A stretch of DNA of 64,000 bases from Endocalyx cinctus (Eukaryota > Ascomycota > Sordariomycetes > Amphisphaeriales > Apiosporaceae): positions 7,437,899-7,501,898 of the forward strand of contig BCKC01000001.1 in the NCBI GenBank assembly GCA_001600455.1, read 5' to 3'. Within the stretch, counting starts at the first letter, position 1. Every line of letters begins with the position of its first letter. Positions 22,534-33,896 of this stretch are shown here, in pieces. The translations under genes were made by a program, and so were the position numbers. The notes under the pieces are model-generated. The model did no database searches, was not told the origin of the DNA, and saw nothing but the letters and a program-made list of their open reading frames with translations.

Positions 22534-24003
22534 TCAGCAAGCCCCCAACTCCAACTCTCCCAATACCTGCTCGCACAGGACTTCGTACCGTCTCGTATTG
22601 AAACGTTTCCGCTGCCAGCCCGAGGCGCGCAGACGTTCTATGCGATCGCGGATGTTGGGGATACTTTCCGTCTTGTCTTTCTCGTCCGACGTCGCGACGG
22701 TAGGGGAAGGGAAGAAGACGGGCGTCATCGGCGACGTCGGGGTGATGAGCGACGACGGCAGGATCGGGGTCGCCGGTACCTGGTCCGGCGTCGAGAGGAG
22801 GCCGTCCACGGCCTCGCGGTGCCAGTGCACCTGGGACCGCAGCGCCGACAAAGTGGCGCACATGCGGTTCATCGAGCGCGTCTGCAGGAACGCGTCGAGG
22901 TCGAATCCGGTCCTCGTCCTGTCGCCCTCTTCGGCGCTCTCGTCCACCTCCGCGATGTCGTCCGACGTCGTCGTTGTTGCTGCTTCGGGTTGGGGTACCC
23001 GTAAGATCGACGACGGCTTGATTATCGTCCTCGGCGCCGGCGGTTCGTGCATCGCGGCGCACGGCGGGGGAAAGGGCGAGCAGGAGTCGTCCGCGGCGGA
23101 ATCGGTCCACCCGAGCGTCGGGCTGTCCGGTCGGATGTACGGTTCAGGCTGAAACTCGATGAATTCGGGCAGGCCGGAGAAGGAGACCTTCTTCTTGGGC
23201 TTGCCGCCGCGTCGTCCCTTCGAGAGGCGCGAGCTGAGGACGGCGGTCGGGGGTGACGACGAGGACGGCGACGAGTATACTTCTTCGTCGTCCAGCGAGA
23301 GCAGCGAGGTGCGAGGCGACGAGTTGGCGGACCCTTGAGACGAAGTGGTCGCGGTCAGGCCGGGCGAGCTCGCGACGGAGCTACCGCAGCTGGCGGAGCT
23401 GGCGGACCTCGTCCTGCGCGCCAGGTTCTCCTCCGTGGACCGGATGAGGGCCGAAGCCTCGTCGTAGTGGGCGAGGGCGTCCCTCAGGAGCTTGGTGCGG
23501 TAGTTGGACGAGGAAGACAAGGGGCGGGCGCACCACTCCAGCGACGAGGCGGCGTAGAAGTGAAGGTAGATGAGGTACAGCGGCTCGACCGCGGCCGCGT
23601 CGCGCAGGTTGTCGAGGATCTCGCAGCAGCGCGTCGAGCAGGATCGGTACCGGCGGGCGGCGTACTTGCACTTGACGTCGTCGATCGCCCGCTTCCACTC
23701 GGCCACGGTGAAGGGGATCTGGGCCAGCGGCAGCGGCGTCCCCAGCGACATCCTCTTGACGGGCGATGCTTTGACGGCGGTGTTGAGCGACGGGAGGGAT
23801 TGCTGCCGCCGGTGGCTCAGCGTGCGGACGGGATCGACGGCTGATATGGATGAGGGAGGCGAGTAGGATAATATCTTGGGCACGTGCGTTGTTGCCGTTG
23901 TTGGTGTTGTTGTTGTCGGTGTAGTTACTGGATCTGACGAGTCTGTTTTATTAAGCCCGTGGACCTTTGTTGAGGGTAGTAGAAGTGGTATTAAGCCTGT
24001 CAT
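22534..24003 (-). CDS. Conserved fungal protein with TPR-like helical core
   Basis: An uninterrupted 489-aa frame starting at 24003. The N-terminal 90 residues are Ser/Thr/Pro-rich. Residues about 95-190 form an amphipathic helical core (AEWKRAIDDVKCKYAARRYR, CSTRCCEILDN, VEPLYLIYLHFYAASSLEWC, LLRDALAHYDEASALI) resembling two or three TPR-like hairpins. I recognise this core as conserved in Pezizomycotina hypothetical proteins but know no function. The middle is low-complexity Ser/Thr with a KKVSF site (about 270), and the C-terminus has a basic helical segment (RDRIERLRASGWQRKRFNTR). GC-rich codon use contrasts with the very AT-rich spacers. The upstream region to the right is unusually long (6.8 kb), which could hold extended regulation. 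Confidence 0.82.
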   Translation of the reverse strand: MTGLIPLLLPSTKVHGLNKTDSSDPVTTPTTTTPTTATTHVPKILSYSPPSSISAVDPVRTLSHRRQQSLPSLNTAVKASPVKRMSLGTPLPLAQIPFTVAEWKRAIDDVKCKYAARRYRSCSTRCCEILDNLRDAAAVEPLYLIYLHFYAASSLEWCARPLSSSSNYRTKLLRDALAHYDEASALIRSTEENLARRTRSASSASCGSSVASSPGLTATTSSQGSANSSPRTSLLSLDDEEVYSSPSSSSPPTAVLSSRLSKGRRGGKPKKKVSFSGLPEFIEFQPEPYIRPDSPTLGWTDSAADDSCSPFPPPCAAMHEPPAPRTIIKPSSILRVPQPEAATTTTSDDIAEVDESAEEGDRTRTGFDLDAFLQTRSMNRMCATLSALRSQVHWHREAVDGLLSTPDQVPATPILPSSLITPTSPMTPVFFPSPTVATSDEKDKTESIPNIRDRIERLRASGWQRKRFNTRRYEVLCEQVLGELELGAC

Positions 24004-27000
24004 GGCTGCGTTTTCCGTCGGAGGAAATAAAACAAGGTTGGGTTTAGTAAATGGGAATTTCCCTGAACCCTCGTGTTTAGAGTTTGCGGGTCCTTCTTTT
24101 TCTCTCTTAATAAACGGTTCTTATGCAGGCAAGCAGGCGAAAACAAGCAAGCAAGAGATCGCGGGGTGCTGCGTAGGTGGTGAGACAACAAGTTCAGAAG
24201 CCTTTTCTTCTTTGACTGCTGTATTGCTGTTTCGGTCGATGGTTATACATACATGAGCTGAAAAGGATCATACAGAAGTAGCGAAAGGACGCGTATGCAT
24301 GTAGAAAGACAGGTGATGTGTCTCTAAAAAAGTTTAAACTTTCGGGTTTTGGTTACAGGACCTTTTTTTTTCAATATATCAGGTTGATCGGACGCCGCGA
24401 AGAAGTTGAGATCGAACAACTTCAGCTTGAGACACTGGAATGGATATGATGTAGTAGACGCAACCGCGGCAACGACGAACTTCTTGGGTTTCTTTTTTGT
24501 TGTTCTTTCTTCCCTCGTCTTCTAATTCTGGATTTTACGTTTCAGGTGACATGACACTCCGGAAGTTTTTTCTCTTTTCTTTTCTTTTTCTTTTCGTAAG
24601 TCGTGTTATGCGCGTTAAGTCGTCCTATATTTCGTCCTTTTTTTTTCGCCCCGACTTTCTTCTATCCTCTCTCCAATTATTAACCGATACGTTAGATTTA
24701 TCGTCTAAAGTCGGGTAACTCTTATCCAAAACTCCGAAAGCTTTGGGTTTTCAATGGTGAAGCAGCTTTTACTTGGATCGTGGTGGCTAAGCAGCAGAAG
24801 CAAAACGTCTGAAAAGTAACAAGGGGGGGTATCTCTGTAAAAAAGTAAAAATTGATTGTAATTGTTCAGACGAATTGAAAATCTACGATGGTATTACAAC
24901 GGCCCGAAGTCAATTTAATTCCGTAACTGGTCGAACTGAAACGGAGAACAGCGACGATGGACTGGATAAAAAAAAAATGAGGTATGAAAAGAGGACGCAG
25001 AAAAGTCGTGAGATCAAACCAGTTTTAGTATTGTCGTCAATCCGACTGCCACTCACTTTATCAAAACTATTATACATACTATTTTATTTCCTCATAGGTG
25101 ACCAGGGCTTTTCTTTTGGGCATGCCCTCCCTTACTCTCCCCCCCCCCCCCCCTCCCCGGGGTTTCCTCAGCTGTATCATAATAGTCGCTGGGATCTTCT
25201 CGGTAGTGATACAACTCCGATGGATGGCAACATGAGTCCTTATAAGGACGGCCTCCCCCCCCCCCCCTTGCCGGGGTTTCCTCGAGTGTCAGGGGTATCA
25301 TGAACCGGGATATTGATGCAATATCGAAGTTCAATAACACTTAAACTTAGCTCTACGGAGTCTCTCCATCGGATAAGGGATAGAGGTAGTCGAGTGGGAT
25401 AGGATGCCTAACCCAGTAGGGCGTAGCTGGTGGCGAGCGATACGCATTAGATCGTCATAACGGCTTCATTTTAGTCTAGGTCAAATTTCCCTATCCGGCC
25501 TACTTTGTAAAGCAAGGTCCCATGCTTGCTTACCCACGTTTTGATGAGGTCAAAGCAGAAGAAAGGAAATGCTAGGGTGAATTTTGGGTGGAGGCTGCAG
25601 GAGGAAGAGGGCCGAAATGATATCCATACTAGGTGAGAATGAGCATAAGCGCAGACCCTGGAAAGACACTTTTCTTCACCATCAATTTACGAATTTCCAG
25701 GCCGTCGGCATGAAATTAAACTGTAAGTACGAAAGTAGATGACGATGTGCACCATATGGGATAAACTATTTTTACTACTTGTTGAGCCGTCTACATTATG
25801 TGTATGTCGTTATAGTTTTTCCACATTTCATCTTAACATCTTCTTATCCTATTTCTCATGTTCAAGAAGCACTATGTATACCGTATACCCTTCTTCAGGG
25901 AGGTTGGAGGGTATACTGTTATACTGCGCGTATACATACAACACACAGTATGGTGTCACAGATATGTGTAGTACATACTTTAACTGAGTAGGGGTCTTAT
26001 TCCCCCTTCTTTCTTAACCCTTGCCGGTTTTGAGTGTTGCGCTAACTACTGTGGTATAAACCTCAATCAATTGTTTGCTCTGTCTTGTCTGTCTGTCTGT
26101 TCTGTCTACTGCGCAGTATATGTATGTGTGTGTCTGTCTGAATTGATTGATGGATTGATGGATGGCTGGCTGTATCCGAGCGTTGGGTAATTGGGATATG
26201 GGGCTTACATAGTGCACAAGACCTAGGTACATATAGTATTCGCTTCTGTGAAACGGCACTCGATGATCCAATAGGAAGAGAATCGCAAAAGGGAGACCCA
26301 TGTTAAATGGCGAGTGTGCAAAAGAGAAAGGAGGGGGCGGGCCGGTGGGATTCGAACCATTCTTCTGTAGAACGTAAGTCTGGTAGTGTATATACCTAGT
26401 TAACCACCCTTGCTTCTTCAATTATTATCCTAGCAGCCTAGCAAATTGATGAGAACTTTTGATACACCTCGCCTCCTCGCTGCTTACAAGTACGCAGTGT
26501 ATACGCAAAGAGAGTAATAATGATTGATACACATCGATGATTGAACTCCTCCCCCTCTTCTTTGTGATATACGAAATAGTTGCGCATAAAAAAAAGTCCT
26601 CAAAATCCTCGAAAGTATGGTGAAGCCAAGTGGTGATTATCCCCTCCCCCACTTCCCTGTATATACTCAAATACTTTTACACTACTAAAAAGTAGGGCGA
26701 ACTGTCATGGGAAGACGACGCACAAATAAATATGTACTATTCAATATATTACTGCGCCGCCTCAAGTGCCAAACTAGTTTATAGAGATGGTAGAATGGGG
26801 CACTCCATTATTCTAGTATAGTGTAATAATACATACGAGAAGAGAGGGAGAGAGAAAAAAAAAAAAGTCTTCCATCGACTTTCTACTGGATCGCATACGC
26901 ATGTACTTACTTATCTTTCACCTCGTTTTTTTTTTTTTTTTTTTTTTCGCTCTCAGGGGGGAGGTAAGAAGTGAGAAGGGGGGAAATATAACCGAAGCCA

Positions 27001-30000
27001 TGCAAGCCCCCCCTAAACATACAGCATGCTCTTTTTTCTTTTTCTTTTTTTTTCGGATATCCTTGTGGCGTATATATTCTCTTTTCGTCTGTACCTGCGT
27101 TTACGGAATATTATCGTCGATACACTACTGTAATCACGCAGATATCGGGCATTATTTTCTCGCCTGCACATTGACACAACAGACGAAACCCAGTTAGGTA
27201 TTCCTGTAGGCTGTTCCTCACCGGGGGGTCTTGTTTTTTTTTTTTTTTCCTTTGGCGAACCCGGAGATCGTTACGCGAAGTATATGTGATCTATTCTATT
27301 GGGTAAGGAAGATCGCCTTGTGCACGAACCCCCATCGCTTCGAGAGAGAAAAACAAAAAGAGGCACGGTTTATTGCTGAAAAGGAAAATTCAGATAAAAA
27401 AAAACTAAAAAAAAAACTGCAAGTTGGTAAAAGATAAAAAATAAATGGTGATGATAACTTTTGCAACCTCGGTCAGCCAGTGTCTAAACATCGTCGATGA
27501 CTTATCACGTTAATTGAGAATTCGCGTATGTACGAATCGTCCATACCCAAATAATAAATGGCTCGACCGGGGATGTTGTTCCATGGATCCAAGTCCTACG
27601 GTTTCATCTACCCTATCAATGTTTTTTCCCTTGCGATTGTTTATCGTTTTACTAGCGTTTCCAGGAAACAAAAACCGATAGTGTAGACTTCTGCATATTT
27701 TCTTCTGTTTTACACCGTTATTTGATGTTACACTAGCCTTTCTGTAGGTAGCGTATGTATTAAAGAATCAAAGGTTATGAAGCTATCACGGTGATATATG
27801 TGTCCATACATATGGATATACTATGTATATAATGACAAAGCAGAACCCACAAATGATCACCATACACCATACATAGAGAGATATAGTGCACCATACCTTA
27901 AACTTCAACCTCACTTAAGCCAGTAGTACATTGCGATGATATTGAATTAAGTCATATCCACCACATTCCAAAGTAAAAAAAGAAAATCATCGTCGCTATG
28001 ATCTCCCCGTATGTATATTGTCATTCTGTCGCAGAATGCTAACGTGCGTTCGGACATCATTACCCGGGTTACTCAGTTACACTCTATCAATCCACCCTCT
28101 TTTCGTTCCCCGATGCTAACGAAGAGACAGACATAACGGTCTAACGGTCTAACAAGCATCTCATCGTCCGAGCGTCCTCTCGCTTCTATCACGTCAGTAC
28201 TGCTCTTATCCACTTTACTCGGAGGTTATTGTTTAGAAAAAAAAAAAAAAAAAAAAAAACATCTAGAACCCAGGTAAGTGCCAAGAGCCTAGTGTATAAG
28301 ACGTTTGGCGAGACTTCTTTTTTTCTCCTTTTCTCCTTTCATTCGTCCGTGCGTGATCCTCCCGAATAGCGGAAGCAGGTAGCCGGTGAAGTTAGTTTAC
28401 ATACATGTCGCTGACATGACATATTTTCGTCTCTGCCCCCCCCTCTTTCTTTTAAAGCGTATGCAGTTTTTTTTTTTTTTTCTTACACACAGGAAACCAA
28501 AAAGAAAGACAAAAGAAAAAGGGTATTATGCAAATGGCGCTTCCCGCGGATGTTTCCTAGTGTAAGCAGGAGACGCGGACGAACCGGAATGGAAACCTGA
28601 TACCACACACACACGCACATTATCTCACACATTCTTACACACATGAACGGCACTTTCCATCACCAACACAACTTCTATTGGCTACCGATAGAGGAAAAAT
28701 TATGATATTATACCTCAACCTAGACGATATGCCGTGATAAGGCGTAGTATATACTACATGGATGGTGATCTTGATACGTAAAAGTTTTTTCTGTCACCGT
28801 CTAAAGTATGCAGTAGGAGGGAGTAGCAATATGTATGCATGTCGTATTTGTTTAGTAGCCAAAATATGTAGAGAGAGAAAAAAAAACAGCTTTGACATCT
28901 CATCTACATGAAAATACGCAGGGACGAAAAAAAAAAAAAAGGGAGAATAAAAAGGTATTCATGAACGAGAGACTAGGGGAATAGGGCTTTCTAACATCTA
29001 TCAACCCTATGCTAATACTCCGTCTTCGATCTGTTTATACATATCGCAAAGCTTCAAAAGGGGAAATGAACCCCGCGCTCGCATTAGTTAACCTCTCCCT
29101 GCATGAACCATGACGAGAAAGGTTTATGATATACAGAGTAAAAGAAAGCGCGGGATGAAAAAAAAAAAAAGGTCGAGATATCCTTTTCTTGTTTCACCTT
29201 TTCATATATACTAAAGTGGTCCGAGTACTGTCAAACACGATCGACAGCTTTGACGTTTTGCGGGGACGGGGAAGAGACGTGAGAAAAACCTGGTGGATAA
29301 TGGCTTATCCATTTGATCTTTGTCGAAAGAGGGAAACAAACCAAACAGAAGAATACCGGCCAGCAACCTATTTTGGTTTATATTCATTATCGTCGTTGCT
29401 ACATTACACTACACTCGAAAAAGAATCGATCTGTGCGCAGTTATACCCCGTATAACATGGTTTTCTTTTTTCTCCCCTCTCATTCTTGTCACATCTATCT
29501 TGATATCTATCTCGCCTCGACCCACCGTACCAAGACTTTCTTCCTGCATGTATCTACGTGAACGGACATTTACATATACACTGCACTACGTATGTATACG
29601 TCGATCCGCGTTATAGGTCTCTCCGTCCGTGTTTCTGCCTCTGCCTCTCCCTCGCCCTTCCGTACCTTACCTTGACCTTACCTTACCCTACCCTACCACT
29701 GCTGCTACTACTACTACCACATCAACAAGGTTCACCGCTTCTCGCTACGTAATCGTACCTATATCACACTCTCTACAGATCATATCATATGATTTCCGTA
29801 TTATACATATCCCGATTCCCAGATCCTACTTTTCTTTTTCGACCCTACTAACCCTACGACAAGGTAGGAATATAGGAATATAGGAACGCAAAAAGTTGGT
29901 CCTCTTTGTTCTCGTGAACCAAACTTTTCAACCCCTCCCCCCCCCTTCATTGTCTCCATTATAAAGCATATATATATACTACTACGCGGTAACCAGGACT

Positions 30001-30810
30001 ACTCACGTAGCGGGATAAATCTCCGGCGTATAACGGTAGATTTGCATTTTTGCATTTTTCCCCCTCATGTTCTGATCTACACTACTATACGGCAAGGTCC
30101 GCTTTGCCGGGTTTATTACGAGACCACGACGTACTTGCATCTAACCTAGATTCTTAACCATGGTTGAATTACACCGCGATTCCAGGAACGGAGATGTGTA
30201 AGTATGTAGATCAACGAGGAAGTGAAAAAGATGAGACGATTATCCCAGTTCAGTGTAACTCAGGCTTTTCAAGATTCAATAAATAATTACGTACTTCCCA
30301 TACGTTATTCACGAGGTTGGAGATCTACACCAAATAGGCACGCAATCTAAACTTACTAGGCTTCCTATCTACATGGTAGACATTTAAATAATAGATAATA
30401 ACTAAGCTGTATTACCGAATTACATGTGATGAAAACGTCAAAAAAAACACTTCCATCGAGAATTACTCAGTGTTGATTCGTAGCGAGGTCCTTTACGTAG
30501 TGCACCCTAAGTATGCTTCTAATCAGAAGTAGTATAACCGTCATGCTTTCAAAAACATTTTCGTATTTTTTTTTATCTCTTGATCTCTAATTGTATATAT
30601 TCTTTTAGGCCGCAGATACCATCTTATTCGCAAGGCTAAGTAGATACTTGACTTCTAGCTAGCTGGATGCATAAGAGGGTACTTCATCTCGTCTATCAAC
30701 TATGACAACCGGTATGCATAGAGGTATGATAAAAAGAAAAAGATAGGAGGAAAAGAGACTTGTTAATGATGGCCTTTTTTCGATTTTATTTGTTTATTTC
30801 AGCGCCATAT
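24004..30810. other. 6.8-kb gene desert rich in simple sequence
   Basis: Long stretch between the 5' end of the TPR-like gene and the 3' end of HisRS. No frame has gene-like composition. It is full of homopolymer runs (for example A22 at 28238-28259, T23 at 26925-26947, several T/A runs of 10-16), the C-tract direct repeat at 25139-25303, CA-rich stretches near 28600, and clustered short words (TACC near 29665-29700). A tRNA-like A-box/B-box pair lies at 26337-26413 (minus) but does not fold fully. It may hold a long leader or non-coding transcripts. Confidence 0.5.
25139..25303 (+). repeat. Direct repeat of a C-tract unit
   Basis: Two units, 25139-25180 and 25255-25303, each start with a run of 13-15 C, then T, then CCGGGGTTTCCTC, and end near GTATCAT. 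They are separated by about 75 bp of unique DNA. The second unit carries a few extra bases before the GTATCAT end. They look like a duplicated short element; the C-runs could form G-quadruplex structures on the other strand. Confidence 0.7.
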
Positions 30811-32959
30811 TCATGACTGTGCCGGTTCCGATTCTTTTGGCTTCTCTTCTCCCTCCGCCTTTGACTCGGTAGCAGCTGGCGCGGGGGTAGCTTCCGCAGG
30901 TGCAGCAGCAGCGGCAGCAGCAGCTTCAACCGGGGCAGCTCCGGCGTCGGCGTCGACGGACTCGCCTCTGATCCCGTGCACGACGCGCAGCCCATCGGCG
31001 CGGCGCGTCATATCATCCAGCTCCTGCTTCCGCGAGAGACGCTGCTTGACCTCTTGCGCCACGTCGGCCAAGTTGACGAGCACGCCGTCCTTCTCCGGGT
31101 GGCCCTCCTGGAGACCCATCTCCTTGATCTTGACTTTGCCCTGCGCCAGCTCATCCTCGCCCAGGACGACGGCAAACGGCACTCCGTTGACCTCTGCCGC
31201 CTTGAATTGATTCTGAAGTTTTGGTTTTACCTTGTAGAGAAACTCGGCCTGTTTTTTTTTCACGTGTAATTATCTTGTTAGTATACGATACGTAAAATAT
31301 CAGAACGTGTGCACGGGTATCTTTAGACACGTAATAGAAGATAAGACAAAAGAAGAAGAAAGAAAGAAACACCGACCTTAACACCCGCCTGCCACAACGT
31401 CTTGCAGACGTCCATACGCTCCTTCAGCAGACCCGTAAAGCCCTTACCGCCAAAAGCCATAACGTAGACGTCCACCTCGTTCAGGCGAACCTGTTCGCCC
31501 TTCTTGTCTGCCTCCATCCGCGCTTTGGTGATGGAGAATATTCTATCTACGCCGAACGATATTCCCACGCAGGGAATCTGGTTCTTACCCGAGAACATGC
31601 CCACCAGATTATCGTAGCGACCGCCGGCAGCCACGCTACCGACGCCGACGCTTGGATCTGACGACCTGTCCTCGTCCGGGTCTGCTGCCGCTGTTGATTT
31701 TCCCTTCTTCTTCTTAGGCGCGGGAGCTGGAGTCTCGGCCGCGGCGGGCGTACTCGAAGGTGCCGATCCCTCGGTCACGACTTCGTAGATGATACCGGTG
31801 TAGTAATCCAAACCTCGAGCGAGACTTAGGTCGAAGGAGACAACGTCGAGGGCGTCGAAGAATTCCAGGTACGAGAACATGAGGTCCAAATCGGCGAAAC
31901 CTTGCTTCATAGACTCATTCGCGGCGAGTTTCTCGTCTGCCTTCATCCGATCCAAGAGATCCCTCTTGCCCTTCAGGACGACCCATTCGCCGATCTTATC
32001 GGCTATCTCCCCGTCTAGGCCTTTCTCCTCGGTCATCTCCTTGCGCACGTCGGCCCAGGGCAGCTTATCGAGCTTGTCCACGGCGGAAGATATAGTGCGG
32101 ATCTTGTCCTCGGGTACGCCGCAGACCTGGAAGATACCATCGAGAATCTTGCGGTGGTTTAGCTTGACGGTGTAAGTGCCCTTCCAACCTAACGCGTCGA
32201 AGACTTCGGTGATGATGCGGATGACCTCGGCGTCGGGTAGCATACTGTCATAAGTTCCGGCTATGTCGAAATCGCATTGGTAGAATTCGCGCATGCGACC
32301 TTTGGTCATGGCGGGTTGATCTCGTCGGTAGACTTTAGCGATGTGGTAGCGCTTAATATTTTGTATATCTCGGTTCATGGCCAGCCATCTAGCAAAGGGT
32401 ACGGTAAGGTCGTATCGTAGGGAACAGATCTCGCCACCTTGGTCGGCGAGGTCGTAGATAAGTTTGCTATCCTCGCCATACTTTCCAGCTAAGATTTCCT
32501 TCAACTCGAAAACGGGTGTGTCGATGGTAACTCCGCCGTGGCGCTTAAAGACATCGGTTATGGTGTTGAAGATCTTGTCGCGCAAGACCATAGAATCTCT
32601 GTCCCCTTTAATAATGAGCTTTTATTTCTTTATTTTATTTTATTTTATTTTATTTTCTTCTAATTTCTTCTACATTATTATAACTACCTCTTCGTATTAA
32701 CTAGAATATATTTGTTGTCAACTGTTTACTTACAATCTTTGGTTCCCTTAGGGGTTTTGAGTTCAAATTTAGGAGCCATTTTGGGTAGGTCAGGCTTTGA
32801 CCGCGGGGTAATTTCCGTAGAGAACGACTTCGCGCTTTGTAATTGGTACGGAACAGTTGAGTATTTCAAAGTATATAAATTTGACAATTGAAAGTTCAAT
32901 TTGAATTTTCGTCGGGTTGGTCTCGCAGATATTCGAACGAAGGGAATTAATAGATTCAT
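30811..32959 (-). CDS. HTS1: Histidyl-tRNA synthetase, dual mitochondrial/cytosolic
   Basis: Exons on the minus strand, 32959-32734, 32605-31377 and 31248-30811, give 630 aa. Class II motifs are all visible: KGTKD with W at the first join, [31 protein letters not shown], the HisRS-specific [10 protein letters not shown], and motif 3 GVDRIF. The C-terminal anticodon-binding domain includes [11 protein letters not shown] and [12 protein letters not shown]. The enzyme charges tRNA-His with histidine. Residues 1-60 are basic and hydroxylated with few acidic residues, like a mitochondrial presequence, and a second in-frame Met ([15 protein letters not shown], residue 61) would start the cytosolic form; yeast HTS1 uses the same two-start design. 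Intron 2 has an unusual GTCGGT donor but a perfect TACTAAC branch site. An insertion of Lys/Ala/Pro-rich residues (about 345-375) and an Ala/Glu-rich tail look disordered. Confidence 0.93.
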
Positions 32960-33896
32960 TCAATTTGATTTGAATGAGGGGGGGGGGGGATATGACTAAA
33001 ATGAACGTATTATTTTTCTAGCGAGAAAAAAAAAAAAAAAAAAAAAAGCTATGTAAGTTTTATATGCAATTTATAATTTATTTATTTTATTTTTATTATA
33101 ATTGGGTGACTCAGAAAACGGATTGTGGTCCAGTGCGAAGTAGGAAAGAGTGAAGATGCAGCCGGTCTGCAAGGCTATAACCGGAGTAAAGAATTCTTAT
33201 GATATATCTTATCTGATTCGTTTATTAAAAGTAGCCTATAGAGCTATTCCCCTTGCATGGAGGGGTAATTTTTATTTTTATTTGATTGATTTTCCTTTTC
33301 ATTTATGTAAGGTTAATACGGTACAAAAGCTGTCATACCCATTTGACCAAGTCTGGTTACATCAAAATAGAATTTGTATTTATGGAAATTCTGAATATAT
33401 ACTCAGTTTAAAACATCCCGAAACTCCTAAGTTGACCTTCATAACGAAAATAAAATAACTATCAGACACACACGCATACACGCAAGCACAAGGAAAAAAA
33501 GAGTAAAATGTAAAATGGATAACAAGAGCAACAACACAAGAAGAGATGGATAAAGTGAAACGATGAAAAACAGGGACAAGGGATTTTTTTTTTTAAAAAA
33601 AAAAAATAAAAATAAAAAATAAGAAAAGATAGGGTGAGGACGAAGGCAAGGGATCAAAATAGTATGGATGGGTAGGTAAGCCAAGGTTAACAAATGAGCT
33701 GCTGGTAAACGAGACTCCTGAACTGGTAGACTTCTCTCGACTTCGTCATTTTTAATCTAGTAAGATGAACGCTTCCACGTCCAGAACATCTTTCATACAC
33801 TTCTCGTCCTCCCCAATCTCCAATCTCTCATCTCTTAGTGAATTTCCGTCGAGTAGGTTACGTATGTCCGTCTTAACACCGAATCTGATAGGTATT
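32960..33896. other. Spacer upstream of HisRS, 3' of the CaMK gene
   Basis: About 0.9 kb holding a G11-12 run (near 32979-32989) and A/T runs near 33025-33047 and 33583-33605. A 102-codon plus frame at 33150-33458 shows no motif and an AT-rich composition; I do not call it a gene. Confidence 0.5.

Noticed and set aside
22382..23110. 242-codon minus frame and long plus frames within 22.4-24 kb
   Set aside because: Arg/Gly/Pro-rich shadows of the TPR-like gene caused by high GC; the 489-aa frame has the sensible domain content.
33150..33458. 102-codon plus frame
   Set aside because: AT-rich composition, no motif, no splice partners; likely chance.
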